Source of the DNA: DASCOT01 sp036012155
GTDB lineage: Bacteria > Acidobacteriota > UBA890 > WLXD01
Direction: 5' to 3'
DNA length: 13,003 bases
Assembly (NCBI GenBank): GCA_036012155.1
Contig: DASCOT010000045.1
Coordinates: 1 to 13,003, forward strand
The notes beneath the pieces were generated by a model. The model saw only the letters and a program-made list of their open reading frames with translations. It did not search any database and was not told where the DNA came from. Made by a program: the position numbers and the translations under genes. Positions 6,102 through 12,007 of the stretch are shown here, piece after piece (the stretch's first letter is position 1; the number at the start of each line of letters is the position of its first letter).

Positions 6102-6107
6102 TCGCCC

Positions 6108-6758
6108 ATGACCGCGCCGAAGACGTTGCCGCAACGGGCTAGCCTGCGTTTCTGTAAGGCGTTTTTCGAGGTTGGCGATGTGGCAGCTACCCATGAGCGT
6201 TTACTCGACCTCGGCGCGCAGGAGCTGTCGGGAGCTCCAGGTGACGCGCCCGCCGATCGCTGGTACTGGTGGCATGGCGAGCCGGTGGGCAGCGATGGGG
6301 CTTGCGACGCCTTTCTACTGCGCTTGCGTGCCGCCCGATTAGTACTGGAAGGAGCAACGGCCGGGTCGGTGGGGCGCGGGTGGCGAACCTTGGATCAGAA
6401 ATTGCGACCGCACGCTCGGGCTCGGGTAGCCGCGCGCGACGATCTGGCGCGCTTTGTTCCGGGCCAGGGCCGCCACACTTCTGACCAGCCGGAAACCTGG
6501 AACGCCGAGCACGAGGCCAAGGTATTGGCCGAGTTCTATGCCGCGTTCGCGGCGCGCTGGGCGCGGCAACCCCACGCACGCCTCGATGGCATGAGTCCGC
6601 TGGAGGCCGTCCGACATGCAGACAAGCGGGAGCTCGTCGACGAGTTGCTGGCGCGCCTGGCCCGAATCGAAGAGGAGCGGCGTCAGCGCGGCATTCAGAG
6701 CTTTGCGGTCGAGGATCTGCGCCGAGCTGTGTTCGGTGACCATGGAGGCGAGCAATGA
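6108..6758 (+). CDS. Uncharacterised protein, possible ParS/MbcA-like C-terminal motif
   Basis: I do not recognise this 216-residue protein. It is soluble, with no signal peptide or membrane segment. The N-terminal part has RFCKAFFEVGDVAATHERLLDLGAQ, tryptophans in WYWWHGEP (residues 52-59) and an arginine-rich middle. Near residues 151-185, WARQPHARLDGMSPLEAVRH followed by a leucine-rich helix resembles the GG-TP-EA segment of Xre/MbcA/ParS toxin-binding and similar small domains. This is weak evidence, since no toxin gene is adjacent. The ATG at 6108 is chosen because a TATAAT ends six bases upstream and the longer frame (from 5982) would run through the DnaA boxes and AT-rich element. The end overlaps the next start as ATGA, so the two genes form an operon. 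Confidence 0.72.
   Translation: MTAPKTLPQRASLRFCKAFFEVGDVAATHERLLDLGAQELSGAPGDAPADRWYWWHGEPVGSDGACDAFLLRLRAARLVLEGATAGSVGRGWRTLDQKLRPHARARVAARDDLARFVPGQGRHTSDQPETWNAEHEAKVLAEFYAAFAARWARQPHARLDGMSPLEAVRHADKRELVDELLARLARIEEERRQRGIQSFAVEDLRRAVFGDHGGEQ
6744..6748 (+). promoter_or_regulatory. Shine-Dalgarno of the S58 peptidase gene
   Basis: GGAGG lies six bases before the ATG at 6755, inside the end of the preceding gene. It fixes the start that overlaps the upstream TGA. Confidence 0.7.
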
Positions 6759-7939
6759 GACGCCGGTGGCGCCCCCTGCTGATGGCGAAGTTGGCGGTCG
6801 CCTTGACCGTTGCGACGGCTTTGGTTCCGACCGACCAAGGCCCGGAGCGGCGTAGCCGGCTCCGCGAGCTCGGGGTCGAGCCGGGCGTTCTGTCGCCCGG
6901 GCCACTGAACGCCATCACCGACGTGGCCGGAGTGCTGGTTGGTCACACCACGCTCGTTGTCCCGTCTACTACAAACACGGGCGTTACAGCGATCCTGCCG
7001 CACGCCGGGAATCTCTTCCGAGAGAAGGTTCCGGGAGCGGTCTTCGTGGCCAATGGCTTCGGCAAGCTCACCGGTATCAGCCAGATTCGTGAGCTCGGAA
7101 CTATCGAGACGCCCATCCTTCTTACCGGCACACTCAGTGTCCCGCGGGCTGCGGACGGGCTGATCTCCTACATGCTCGGTCTACCGGGCAACGAGGACGT
7201 TCGGTCCATCAATCCGATCGTCGGCGAGACCAACGACGGCTACCTGAGCGACATTCGCGCCCGACCGATTCGACCGGAGCATGTGCGGCAGGCCATCGAG
7301 TCGGCCCGCTCCGGAGCCGTTGCGGAGGGCAACGTAGGAGCGGGCGCCGGGACGATAGCGTTCGGCTTCAAGGGTGGCATCGGCACATCATCCCGACAGC
7401 TACTTGGACAACTCGGAGGATGGACGATCGGGGCTCTGGTGCAGACGAGTTTCGGTGGCGTGCTCACCATCGCCGGCGCGCCGGTTGGTGAGGAGCTCGG
7501 TCGCTACTACCTGCGTGACGTGCTCTCGGGTTCAGCCGACGGGGTCGATGCGGCCGATGGCTCATGCATGATTGTGATCGCGACTGACGCGCCGTTGAGC
7601 GCTGCCAGCCTGTCGCGCTTGGCGCTACGCGCCTTCATGGGCATGGCACGCACCGGGGCGGCGGGATCGAACGGAAGCGGCGACTACGTGATCGCGTTCT
7701 CCACCCATTCCGGACTTCGGTCCGGGCCGGATGGCGAGGTGCTCCCACGCACTACTGCGCTTGCCGCGGAGCAGCTATCACCACTGTTTATGGCGGCCAT
7801 CGAGGCTACGGAGGAATCGATCTACAACAGCCTCTTTCAAGCAAGTACGACCGTCGGGGCACATGGCACTGTGGAGGCACTGCCGTTACAAAGGACGCTT
7901 GAAATCCTCAGAGAGCACGGCCTCGTCGTCGAACCGTAG
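6755..7939 (+). CDS. P1 family peptidase (S58, DmpA/L-aminopeptidase D-esterase-like), exported
   Basis: The 394-residue product belongs to the S58/DmpA family of self-processing N-terminal-nucleophile aminopeptidases. Family segments in order: NAITDVAGVLVGH (about 50-62), GVTAILP, NGFGKLTG, VGETNDGYLSDI, the glycine-rich GNVGAGAGTIAFGFKGGIGTSS, GALVQTSFGG and GAPVGEEL. Next come DGSCMIVIATDAPL, RLALRAFMGMARTG and SGDYVIAFST. By analogy with DmpA, cleavage at G269-S270 would free S270 as the nucleophile and give chains of about 269 and 125 residues. The N-terminus (RRRWRPLLMAKLAVALTVATALV) looks like a signal peptide, so it probably acts in the periplasm or outside. The substrate is unknown; peptidase or amidase activity on small amides is typical. 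It is coupled to the upstream gene by ATGA. Confidence 0.9.
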   Translation: MRRRWRPLLMAKLAVALTVATALVPTDQGPERRSRLRELGVEPGVLSPGPLNAITDVAGVLVGHTTLVVPSTTNTGVTAILPHAGNLFREKVPGAVFVANGFGKLTGISQIRELGTIETPILLTGTLSVPRAADGLISYMLGLPGNEDVRSINPIVGETNDGYLSDIRARPIRPEHVRQAIESARSGAVAEGNVGAGAGTIAFGFKGGIGTSSRQLLGQLGGWTIGALVQTSFGGVLTIAGAPVGEELGRYYLRDVLSGSADGVDAADGSCMIVIATDAPLSAASLSRLALRAFMGMARTGAAGSNGSGDYVIAFSTHSGLRSGPDGEVLPRTTALAAEQLSPLFMAAIEATEESIYNSLFQASTTVGAHGTVEALPLQRTLEILREHGLVVEP

Positions 7940-8016
7940 GTGGATCGACGGCGGGCTCCGCCTGCTAAGGTAATCGGCGTGTTCGGAGAGTGCCGCAGCC
8001 TGGAGACGGCAGCTAA

Positions 8017-8616
8017 ATGGGGCTGAACGCCAACGTGCTCGTCTTGAACCGCCTCTGGCAGGTGGTCAACGTGGTCAACGTGCGTCGCGCCATCACGTTG
8101 GTTTACGTGGGGCGAGGGAAGGTCGTTACAGACGAGTTTGCGACGTACACCTGGGAGAGTTGGGCAGAGGCTTCCAGCCTGAAGCCCGGCGACACGAGGG
8201 ATTGCATCACGACTCCATCGTCTCGGGTGCCGGTGCCGCGTATCATCCAACTCCTCGAGTACGATCGCGTGCCGCGCCCGCGCGTGAAATTCACGCGCGC
8301 CAACGTATACCTTCGCGACCGCAACCAGTGTCAGTACTGCGGACGCGGCACGCGGCACGCGCAGCTGACGCTCGACCATGTGCACCCGAGGTCGCGCGGT
8401 GGCCGAACGACGTGGCGCAACATCGTCGTCTCGTGCTTCCGATGCAACGCCCGGAAGGCCAACCGAAGGCCAGAAGAAGCTGGTATGCAGCTCCGCCGCG
8501 AGCCTCGGCAGCCGGCCTGGCATCCGGCGACCTCGGTGCTACCGGCCATCGCTCACCACGACGAATGGATCCCCTTCCTGGACTCCGGGCGCGGCGCGCC
8601 GCTCGCGGTACCCTAG
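8017..8616 (+). CDS. HNH endonuclease
   Basis: This 199-residue protein has an N-terminal region beginning GLNANVLVLNRLWQVVNVVNVRRA, common in a widespread family of stand-alone HNH proteins. The HNH fold follows: CQYCG (C105, C108), LTLDHVHPRSRGG with catalytic-type H121, TWRNIVVSCFRCN with N135, and second zinc pair C140 and C143. All expected zinc and catalytic positions are present, so it should be an active metal-dependent nuclease. GGAG eleven bases upstream supports the ATG. The tail is arginine- and proline-rich and ends with WIPFLDSG. There is no neighbouring methylase, terminase or helicase, so no restriction, phage or defence role can be assigned. Its physiological target is unknown for the family. 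Confidence 0.88.
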   Translation: MGLNANVLVLNRLWQVVNVVNVRRAITLVYVGRGKVVTDEFATYTWESWAEASSLKPGDTRDCITTPSSRVPVPRIIQLLEYDRVPRPRVKFTRANVYLRDRNQCQYCGRGTRHAQLTLDHVHPRSRGGRTTWRNIVVSCFRCNARKANRRPEEAGMQLRREPRQPAWHPATSVLPAIAHHDEWIPFLDSGRGAPLAVP

Positions 8617-8767
8617 CGAGTCGTCGGGAGGCGTGTCCCGGCGCATCGCTATGCTACGCTTGGCTCGAGCCCGTCGCCCGCCGACGCGCGGTCCAAGACC
8701 GCTGCGAGTCAATCGAGCGGGGCCGCTACCGCTCCCACGAAAAGGCGCCCACGAGCTTTCGCGAACG
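8617..8767. other. Intergenic region before the PP-loop gene
   Basis: These 151 bases contain no convincing promoter; TATGCT (8650-8655) is a weak -10 candidate without a matching -35. The downstream reading frame is open through here, but its encoded residues are arginine- and proline-rich and unlike the protein core. Confidence 0.3.
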
Positions 8768-9814
8768 ATGAGCCAACGACCAATCCGTGCTCTTGGGTTG
8801 ATGTCCGGAGGGCTCGATTCGACGCTCGCGGCGAGCATCCTCCAGCACCTCGGGGTCGAGGTGCTCGGGCTGCATTTCTCCACCGGGTTCTGCGTCGCCG
8901 ACCGCCATCGCATCATGGGGAACGCGAACAACCGCGACAAGCCGTATCGCAACGATGCGCTTCACGCCGGCGGCCAACTCCGAATCCCCGTCGAGATCAT
9001 CGACATCAAAGACGACTACTTACCGCAGGTAGTACTCAATCCCAAGCACGGCTACGGCTCGGGAATGAACCCGTGCATCGACTGCCGCATTTTCATGCTC
9101 AAGCGCGCCAAGACCATGTTGGAGGAGGGCGGCTACGACTTCATTTTCACCGGCGAAGTCCTGGGGCAACGGCCAATGAGCCAGCGCCGCCCCCCGATGC
9201 ACGCGATCGAGCAGGACACCGGCCTCGAAGGCCTGCTGCTGCGCCCGTTGTCCGCCAGGCTCCTGGCGCCGACAATCCCGGAACGGGAGGGGTGGGTGCG
9301 GCGCGACGACCTGTATGCGATCTTCGGCCGCTCGCGTCATGAGCAGATGCGACTGGCCGACGAGTTCGGCTTGGTCGACTACCCGCAGCCGGCCGGTGGA
9401 TGCTGCTTCCTGCCCGACGAGAACTTCGCTCGCAAGCTTCGCGACCTGCTAACGGACCGGGGCAATGAGATCGACCCTGACGACATGATGTTGCTCAAGG
9501 TCGGCCGTCATTTTCGTCTGGGCGATGGTGTCAAGATCATTGTCGGACGCCACGAGGCGGAGAATGACTTCCTCGAGCGCTTTCGCATAGGCCGCGGGGC
9601 GGTCTGGGTGGAGGAGTTCAGCTCGCCGCTTACCCTTATCGAGGGCGCTCCATCCGCTGATCAACTCGAGCTCGCCTGTAAGATCACCGCCCGATACTGT
9701 GCCGGGCGCGCCGAGAGCGAGGTGCCGGTGCACTGGCACCTCGACGACCATCGGGGTCAACTGGTGGTCGAGCCGGTGCGCGAGGATCGAATGCTCGACG
9801 AGATCCGCATCTGA
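8768..9814 (+). CDS. PP-loop thiouridylase-like protein (MnmA/ThiI-like)
   Basis: The 348-residue product begins with a PP-loop ATP-pyrophosphatase motif, GLMSGGLDST (10-19), as in enzymes that adenylate tRNA uridine before sulfur insertion. NPCIDCRIFML (C103, C106) resembles the NPC-x2-C active-site segment of MnmA, and GGCCFLPDENFARKL (C212, C213) offers a second cysteine pair. The last third (DDMMLLKVGRHFRLGDGVKIIVGRHEAEND) resembles an NFACT-type RNA-binding region. It is often annotated as tRNA 2-thiouridylase or methyltransferase, but it is shorter and differently built than true MnmA. I infer sulfur transfer to RNA or a small molecule. ATG 8768 is chosen because it directly precedes the conserved core; its ribosome site is weak. 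A TusA-like gene follows after 17 bases. Confidence 0.82.
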   Translation: MSQRPIRALGLMSGGLDSTLAASILQHLGVEVLGLHFSTGFCVADRHRIMGNANNRDKPYRNDALHAGGQLRIPVEIIDIKDDYLPQVVLNPKHGYGSGMNPCIDCRIFMLKRAKTMLEEGGYDFIFTGEVLGQRPMSQRRPPMHAIEQDTGLEGLLLRPLSARLLAPTIPEREGWVRRDDLYAIFGRSRHEQMRLADEFGLVDYPQPAGGCCFLPDENFARKLRDLLTDRGNEIDPDDMMLLKVGRHFRLGDGVKIIVGRHEAENDFLERFRIGRGAVWVEEFSSPLTLIEGAPSADQLELACKITARYCAGRAESEVPVHWHLDDHRGQLVVEPVREDRMLDEIRI

Positions 9815-9831
9815 GACGTGACGAGCTGAGC

Positions 9832-10149
9832 ATGGTGCGCCGCGCGCCAGACCGCCGGAAGGAACAGTTTCGACGACAGGTGCATGGTAGCGCCACCGAT
9901 GATCAGCTACGTGCGCTCGTCCAGGGCGCCGAAGTCGCCATCGACGCGAGGGGAACCTTCTGCCCAGAGCCCGTCATTCGGATCCAGCATGCAGCGCGGC
10001 AGATGCAGGTGGGTCAGGCAGCGATGCTCCTGGCCGACGACGCGGGCGTCGAGGTGGACGTGCCAGCCTGGTGCATGAGCACTGGCAATGAATACCTGGG
10101 CCTCTTGCGCGAGCCCGCCTTCCTTCGGGTGTTCATTCGACGCGGCTAG
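9832..10149 (+). CDS. TusA/SirA-like sulfur carrier protein
   Basis: This 105-residue protein has an arginine-rich N-terminal extension of about 34 residues and then a TusA fold: VAIDARGTFCPEPVIRI with the CPxP motif (C44, P45, P47), a helix, a GQAAMLLADD strand, and VPAWCMSTGN with a second cysteine (C81), ending in FLRVFIRR. In TusA the CPxP cysteine carries a persulfide handed on to thiolation enzymes. Here the gene is 17 bases after a PP-loop thiouridylase-like gene, so delivery of sulfur to that partner is the obvious inference. The N-terminal extension is not typical of TusA and may partly reflect start choice. No strong Shine-Dalgarno is visible. It converges on fixX with only 30 bases between. 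Confidence 0.85.
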   Translation: MVRRAPDRRKEQFRRQVHGSATDDQLRALVQGAEVAIDARGTFCPEPVIRIQHAARQMQVGQAAMLLADDAGVEVDVPAWCMSTGNEYLGLLREPAFLRVFIRRG

Positions 10150-10179
10150 ATACCGCGCGGGATCCTGCCCTGACCGGTC

Positions 10180-10491
10180 TCACCCGTACTGGTACGTGAC
10201 GCCATAGCCACCCCGAGGGTTGTTCCACGTCGCGTAGCGGCGTGCTACCTGGCACGTGCCGCACTCCAGGCAATCCTCGTGGTTGACAATGCAGCTCGAA
10301 TCCTTCGCGTTCAGCTTGAACACCTGTGCTGGGCAGATGAAAAGGACCGCCTGGTCGGCATCCCTGCGGAAGGCGTCTTGGTCGACGTGGATATGGCTTT
10401 CACCAGCAAACCGGCGTTTGACGAGGTCTAAACGCTCGGCCATCGACAGCGACTTGTGGGGCTTCAGGTACTCGCGAACGTCGATTGCCAT
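10180..10491 (-). CDS. fixX: Ferredoxin-like protein FixX
   Basis: FixX is the small iron-sulfur partner of FixC; together they resemble a split ETF:quinone oxidoreductase. The 103-residue product has the FixX pattern: ICPAQVF (C53), a cluster DCLECGTC (C74, C77, C80), and the C-terminal NNPRGGYGVTYQYG, which matches the PRG-x-GV-x-YG ending of the family. An extra C67 is present. The ATG at 10491 lies eight bases after the fixC TGA, and its GAGGT Shine-Dalgarno overlaps that stop, so translation is coupled. Electrons would pass from FixC flavin through the cluster to the quinone pool. The cytoplasmic or membrane-peripheral location is inferred from the family. Confidence 0.93.
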   Translation of the reverse strand: MAIDVREYLKPHKSLSMAERLDLVKRRFAGESHIHVDQDAFRRDADQAVLFICPAQVFKLNAKDSSCIVNHEDCLECGTCQVARRYATWNNPRGGYGVTYQYG

Positions 10492-10499
10492 GGGGGACC

Positions 10500-11804
10500 T
10501 CACAGCATGGTCTTGCGGGCGCGCCACATCTGTCGCGCTGCTTTGAAGAAGCTGACCTCGTTGCGGATTACCCGCCAAAGGTCGCGAATGACGTCGTCTT
10601 TCGGTGTGTCATCGACCGTGAAGTAACGGCGGATCAAGCGTACGGTGAGGTCCGGATAGTCCTTCACGAATTCTCGATTCTCGAGCAGAAAATGGACGGT
10701 ATCTCGGTAGCGTTTCAGGTCCTTCATGACCCAAGATTGCTCGAGGCGCTCCCTATAGCTGGCCAGAGCTGGCTTCGAGAAGTCGTTCTTCTGGCGCGCC
10801 GCCAGTATCGCCTCGGCGGCCGCCACACCGGACGCCATCGCCAGGTTGGTCCCCTCATGATGGATCGAGGGGTTGACCAGGCCGGCGCAGTCGCCGATGA
10901 GCAGAAGCCCATCCTCGTATAGGTCGGAGAGATGGTCGTACGAGTCTTCGGGAATCATCTTGGTGGCGTATTCGACCGTCTCGCCGCCGCGGAGCAATGG
11001 GGCGACCATCGGATGTGCCTTGAACGAGTCGAGCATCTCGTACGGGGCGATACGGAGCCGCAAATACTCGGCGATGATGCTGCCGACGCCGACCGAGAGG
11101 CTATCGTAGTTGGTGTAGATGAACGCCGAGCCGACGGTGCCCTTGACCGCACCGCCGAAGTACTCGATCGCAGCACCCTGTTTGCCCTCGAGATGGAATC
11201 GATCTTCGATGATCTCCGGCGGCAACGCGATGACCTCTTTGACCGCGTTGACCCGATTGGTCGGGCTCATCTTCGGCCTAAACCCGGCTCGCTCTGCCAG
11301 CAAAGCGTTCGAGCCCTCGGCAAGGATGACGCAATCGGCCTCGACATCGCCGTCATCGCGTCCCGTTCGCACGCCACGAACCTTGCCCCGATCGACGATC
11401 AGATCCTCCACGTTGGTCTCGCAGATGATCATCGCCCCAGCGTCCTCGGCCTGTAGAGCGAACCAGCGATCCCACTTGGATCGCAACGCCGTGAACGTAT
11501 TGTTGTAGGGCGGCACGTCGAATTTGGCGCTTTTCAGATCGAGCCCCACCTGGGTGTCGTCATCGAGGGCCAGCCAGCGGCGGTTGACGATGTGGCGTTC
11601 GACCGGAGCCTCGTTCCAGAACTCCGGGATCAGCTCGTTGACAACGCCGGTGTACAGGATGCCGCCAAACAGGTTCTTGGCGCCCGGGAAGTCTCCGCGT
11701 TCGAGGACGAGCACCTCGACCCCCTGGCGCGCCAGCGTCAGCGCCGCGGCGGCACCGGCCGGGCCGGCACCGACGATCACGACTTCGAACCGCTCGTCAG
11801 GCAT
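10500..11804 (-). CDS. fixC: FAD-dependent oxidoreductase FixC (ETF:quinone oxidoreductase-like)
   Basis: The 434-residue product is a full-length FixC. The N-terminal dinucleotide-binding fold reads VVIVGAGPAGAAAAL (GAGPAG at 12-17) and ends its second strand in VLVLERG. Then come the GAKNLFGGILY segment, a substrate-domain stretch with EYFGGAVKGT, and the second FAD motif LLIGDCAGLVNPSIHHEGTNLAM. The C-terminus is basic and helical. FixC accepts electrons from an electron-transfer flavoprotein (FixAB or EtfAB) and passes them via FixX to quinone. ATG 11804 is the start; an upstream TTG at 11849 adds 15 unconserved residues. Unusually, fixA and fixB are not upstream: the next gene (12008) is divergent and unrelated, so the flavoprotein partner must be encoded elsewhere. 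Confidence 0.93.
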   Translation of the reverse strand: MPDERFEVVIVGAGPAGAAAALTLARQGVEVLVLERGDFPGAKNLFGGILYTGVVNELIPEFWNEAPVERHIVNRRWLALDDDTQVGLDLKSAKFDVPPYNNTFTALRSKWDRWFALQAEDAGAMIICETNVEDLIVDRGKVRGVRTGRDDGDVEADCVILAEGSNALLAERAGFRPKMSPTNRVNAVKEVIALPPEIIEDRFHLEGKQGAAIEYFGGAVKGTVGSAFIYTNYDSLSVGVGSIIAEYLRLRIAPYEMLDSFKAHPMVAPLLRGGETVEYATKMIPEDSYDHLSDLYEDGLLLIGDCAGLVNPSIHHEGTNLAMASGVAAAEAILAARQKNDFSKPALASYRERLEQSWVMKDLKRYRDTVHFLLENREFVKDYPDLTVRLIRRYFTVDDTPKDDVIRDLWRVIRNEVSFFKAARQMWRARKTML

Positions 11805-12007
11805 CGTAAGGATCTCGACTCCGCTGTTGGCCAGGCCACGGCGCGGCAATCGCCAATACGTCTAGCCAGGCGCCTCCGAGCTTCTCTCTCATGGAGATAA
11901 CATGTTTATCGGCAGTGAGTTACGTTGATGCGCTCAAAGCTCTATGGTGGCTGGGCTGCACCCACGTGGCCGGTTTTGCGCGGTGCCCCGATGCTATACT
12001 CGACCGG
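11805..12007. other. Divergent promoter region between fixC and the secreted protein gene
   Basis: About 200 bases separate two divergent genes. GATAA (11896-11900) and TTATC (11906-11910) flank CATGT, a possible operator-like dyad. On the minus strand TTGAGC followed by GATAAA is a weak candidate promoter for fixC, with a spacer of 20 bases. The plus-strand -10 at 11995 is listed separately. Confidence 0.35.
11995..12000 (+). promoter_or_regulatory. -10 element of a probable leaderless promoter
   Basis: TATACT (5 of 6 to consensus) ends seven bases before the ATG at 12008, with no Shine-Dalgarno between. The geometry matches the promoter at 6096. The -35 region is poor. Confidence 0.45.

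Larger units (their letters stand above)
5845..6107. other. Candidate replication origin (oriC)
   Basis: This non-coding stretch lies between divergent genes. It holds a perfect DnaA box, TTATCCACA read on the minus strand (5911-5919). Three more in the same orientation follow: TTTTCCACA (6021-6029, 8/9), TTATCTACA (6032-6040, 8/9) and CTATCCACC (6007-6015, 7/9). Eight bases after the last box begins an AT-rich stretch (6048-6076, about three quarters A+T by count) with repeated ATG/GAT trinucleotides, a plausible duplex-unwinding element in otherwise GC-rich DNA. A 9-bp inverted repeat brackets the box cluster. parAB, usually origin-proximal, is about 1.4 kb away. dnaA and dnaN are not in the window. 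A DnaA-regulated promoter is the main alternative. Confidence 0.62.

Noticed and set aside
5982..6107. Upstream extension of the 216-residue gene to 5982
   Set aside because: The extension would translate through the DnaA boxes, the AT-rich element and the TATAAT, and yields no conserved-looking residues. ATG 6108 is the better start.
8279..8299. Near-perfect palindrome of 21 bases (10-bp arms around one base)
   Set aside because: It lies inside the HNH coding sequence and encodes an ordinary PRVKFTRA stretch. Codon-driven GC symmetry is the simplest explanation.
10252..10261. GGCACGTGCC palindrome with the CACGTG core of parS
   Set aside because: Only the central six bases match parS, and it lies within fixX coding sequence.
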